64,000 nucleotides of DNA from CAIXSC01 sp046349935 (GTDB lineage: Bacteria > Planctomycetota > Planctomycetia > Pirellulales > Pirellulaceae). Within the stretch, counting starts at the first letter, position 1. Every line of letters begins with the position of its first letter. This document shows, in pieces, positions 62,454 to 64,000 of the stretch. The notes beneath the pieces were generated by a model. It ran no database searches, was not told the origin of the DNA, and worked only from the letters and a program-made list of their open reading frames with translations. The position numbers were made by a program, and so were the translations under genes. The stretch lies in assembly GCA_046349935.1 (NCBI GenBank), contig JAXMBK010000003.1:186001-250000 (forward strand), given 5' to 3'.

Positions 62454-63800
62454 TCACTCGGCGACCGACTTGCCGCCAACGGTGTTCACCGAGCGTACTC
62501 GGTACACGTACTTACGATTGGGATCGGCCTTCGCGTCGACAAAACGCATCTCGACGAGCGGCTGCGTCGGCGTGTCGCTGTATTGCAAGTTTTGGAACAG
62601 CGGCCGTCCGAACGGGTTCTTCCCCTGCTCGGGAACCGTCGCAATCACTTCGCCGTCGCGCTCGATCACAAAGCTCGCCAAGCCGCTTTCCAGATCCGCA
62701 TCCGCTTCCCACGTCAACACGTTCCCCTGCAGTTGCACGTTCGTCGGCGCGGGCGGCGGCGATTCATCGTTGACGGCCGTGTCCTTGACGTACGCCATCC
62801 ATTGCCGAGCGACTTGTTCGTTGGGCAGCCAACCGGCCTGACGCCGTTCGCCGGCGTACATCGACGCAGGTTGGGCTTCGAGTCCCGTGGGGGGAGCGAT
62901 CCAGGCGGCGTCCGCAGGCATCGCACGCAACGTTTGGCCCTCGACAGGGAGGCGAGCGGCGAGGCAGGCATCGAGCCACGGGATGGCCAGATAGCGTTGA
63001 TTGCCGCACTCGTGCGCCGTCAAGGGATCAACGGCGACGCCCACCAAACCTCCCTTGCCGCGCACTTCGTTGAAGAACGTCTCGTTCGCCGGCCACACTC
63101 CGCCGAAGCGCGAGTCTTTCACGGTGACGCCCTCTTTCGTTCCCAGATTGCACATCATCGGCACTTGGAGCGCAGCGTCAGGAAGCGAGTGCGCCTTGAT
63201 GCTGGTCCGCGCCGGATCGGGTTGCAGCAGGGGCACGCCCGAACGGAGCCACGCCGCGGCCACTCGTTCCGGAAACAGCATTACCATCCCGCCCGCCCAG
63301 TGACCACCGCCGCTATGCCCCCACAGCGCCCAGGGAACTTGCGCCAATTCCGGTCGGCCCGATTTGGCGCCCAAATCGACGAGACACTTCTGAAACGTCG
63401 CCGCCGATCCATTGCGCGGATCGCACCACATCTGGCAATCGGCTTTCTCCGGCTGTTCGTACGCGGGGGAGAGCAGCGCGCAGTCATGTTTCTTCGCGAG
63501 CGCCTGCCAATGCAGGTCGTAGGCGCCGGTGAGTCCCGATTTGCACGAGCCTTCGCCGCAGCCATGTTGATGCACGATGACGCCGCGCAGCGGCTTCGCC
63601 TGCGGCGGAATCCAAATCGTGTAGTTGACTGCATACGGCAACCGCCCCGCCTCCTGCGACGCCTCATAGCGCACTCGGTAGTACGGCGGATCGGCCGCCG
63701 GAAAGACGTCGTACGGCGGCTGCTGCGCCCGCACGACGCTGCAGACGCCAAGAACCAAAATGATTGCCAGGACTTCTCGTCGCCCTTGTTCGCTTAACAT
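62454..63800 (-). CDS. Exported alpha/beta-hydrolase-like protein
   Basis: A 448-residue exported protein. A signal peptide (about 1-25, ending VVRAQ) precedes an alpha/beta hydrolase-like domain (about 60-330) with the oxyanion region HQHGCGEGS and the nucleophile elbow GHSGGGH (about 160-166). A Cys-rich stretch (CQMWCDPRN) may form a disulfide. The C-terminal ~100 residues (about 345-445) look like a fibronectin-III-like beta domain. Substrate unknown; such secreted planctomycete hydrolases are often carbohydrate-ester or peptide esterases (inference). Confidence 0.8.
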   Translation of the reverse strand: MLSEQGRREVLAIILVLGVCSVVRAQQPPYDVFPAADPPYYRVRYEASQEAGRLPYAVNYTIWIPPQAKPLRGVIVHQHGCGEGSCKSGLTGAYDLHWQALAKKHDCALLSPAYEQPEKADCQMWCDPRNGSAATFQKCLVDLGAKSGRPELAQVPWALWGHSGGGHWAGGMVMLFPERVAAAWLRSGVPLLQPDPARTSIKAHSLPDAALQVPMMCNLGTKEGVTVKDSRFGGVWPANETFFNEVRGKGGLVGVAVDPLTAHECGNQRYLAIPWLDACLAARLPVEGQTLRAMPADAAWIAPPTGLEAQPASMYAGERRQAGWLPNEQVARQWMAYVKDTAVNDESPPPAPTNVQLQGNVLTWEADADLESGLASFVIERDGEVIATVPEQGKNPFGRPLFQNLQYSDTPTQPLVEMRFVDAKADPNRKYVYRVRSVNTVGGKSVAE

Positions 63801-63866
63801 CGCCTACCCTCTCGAGGATGAATCGCTTCCGCCGCCGAAACCGCGATAGCCGCCGGCTCCACCGGT

Positions 63867-64000
63867 TTACTTCTCACGTTTCGCCTCACGCAACATCGAT
63901 AAATTGGCCTCCGCGAAGGCGCGCCCCATCAACGCAAACGTCTTGGCGCATCCCAAGTAATGGTAGCCGGCATTCGATGCGCCGCGTTTCCACACCGCCG
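63867..64000 (-). CDS. Sialate O-acetylesterase-like protein, 3' end only
   Basis: Only the last 43 codons are inside the window: NAGYHYLGCAKTFALMGRAFAEA followed by a basic tail and TAA (63867-63869). This C-terminal text matches SASA/sialate-O-acetylesterase-type hydrolases common in planctomycetes, where the His of YHYLG belongs to the conserved end of the domain. The rest of the gene lies beyond 64000. It points in the same direction as the hydrolase gene that follows. Confidence 0.65.
   Translation of the reverse strand, partial: AVWKRGASNAGYHYLGCAKTFALMGRAFAEANLSMLREAKREK

Noticed and set aside
1..64000. tRNA, rRNA, CRISPR array, prophage or intact insertion sequence
   Set aside because: No cloverleaf-like or rRNA text, no regular spacer repeats and no transposase or integrase motifs were seen on reading both strands; a tRNAscan or ISfinder search could still find something weak.

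Overview
The window is high-GC DNA from a planctomycete, most likely of the Pirellulales type (inference). Supporting features are two pseudopilin-like DUF1559 proteins with a 'RR/GFTLVELLVVIAIIGILVALL' type N-terminus, a Tat-exported DUF1501 protein, HRDLKP-type transmembrane Ser/Thr kinases, FHA proteins with proline-rich tails, and short dispersed palindromes of a kind I remember as frequent in planctomycete intergenic DNA. No rRNA, tRNA, CRISPR array or intact insertion sequence was seen.

Layout. (1) 1-3.6 kb, minus strand: glycine cleavage operon gcvT-gcvH-gcvPA-gcvPB, with gcvPB cut by the window edge. (2) 3.7-8.9 kb, plus strand: a secreted SGNH-hydrolase/amidohydrolase fusion and a GlnD-like PII uridylyltransferase whose HD domain looks decayed. 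(3) 9.0-11.5 kb: a membrane Ser/Thr kinase translationally coupled to an FHA-pseudokinase. (4) 11.6-15.4 kb: a TetR-regulated, DevBCA-like ABC efflux operon with a clear promoter and double operator. (5) 15.4-18.0 kb, minus strand: a tandem duplication of membrane proteins with a GATase-like domain and a PPC-like tail. (6) 18.2-20.9 kb, plus strand: an FHA membrane protein, a DUF1559 pseudopilin and a small lipoprotein, closed by a strong terminator. (7) 21.0-41.3 kb, minus strand: a ten-gene unit that starts at a divergent TTGACA promoter. It contains a membrane GTPase, an HGDLQH-type kinase, a 1359-residue GAP1-N2-like membrane protein, an unknown anchored protein, three vWA proteins, a PP2C-like phosphatase, a zinc-ribbon/toroid protein and a Tat-exported deacetylase-like protein. 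(8) 41.4-43.6 kb: a divergent exported protein and the remains of a decayed two-gene module. (9) 43.6-48.6 kb: a SWIM-SNF2 helicase, an EEP hydrolase, FabI and a zinc-ribbon membrane protein. (10) 48.6-57.4 kb: a tripartite RND efflux operon with two RND pumps and one adaptor, divergent from its TetR regulator. (11) 57.5-64 kb: DUF1501, DUF1559, a small Cys-rich protein, an ABC exporter, an exported alpha/beta hydrolase and the 3' end of a sialate O-acetylesterase-like gene.

The most interesting part is region 7, probably functioning with regions 3, 5 and 6. It brings together a GTPase, a kinase, a phosphatase, metal-binding (vWA) proteins and FHA phosphopeptide readers, several of them membrane-anchored. 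The set resembles the TerY-P (vWA/PP2C/kinase) triads and the GTPase-centred NTP-dependent conflict systems proposed from comparative genomics. The arrangement here adds a fused pair of degenerate vWA domains, an anchor module shared by a vWA protein and a toroid protein, and a C-terminal module of foreign base composition in the GAP1-like protein.
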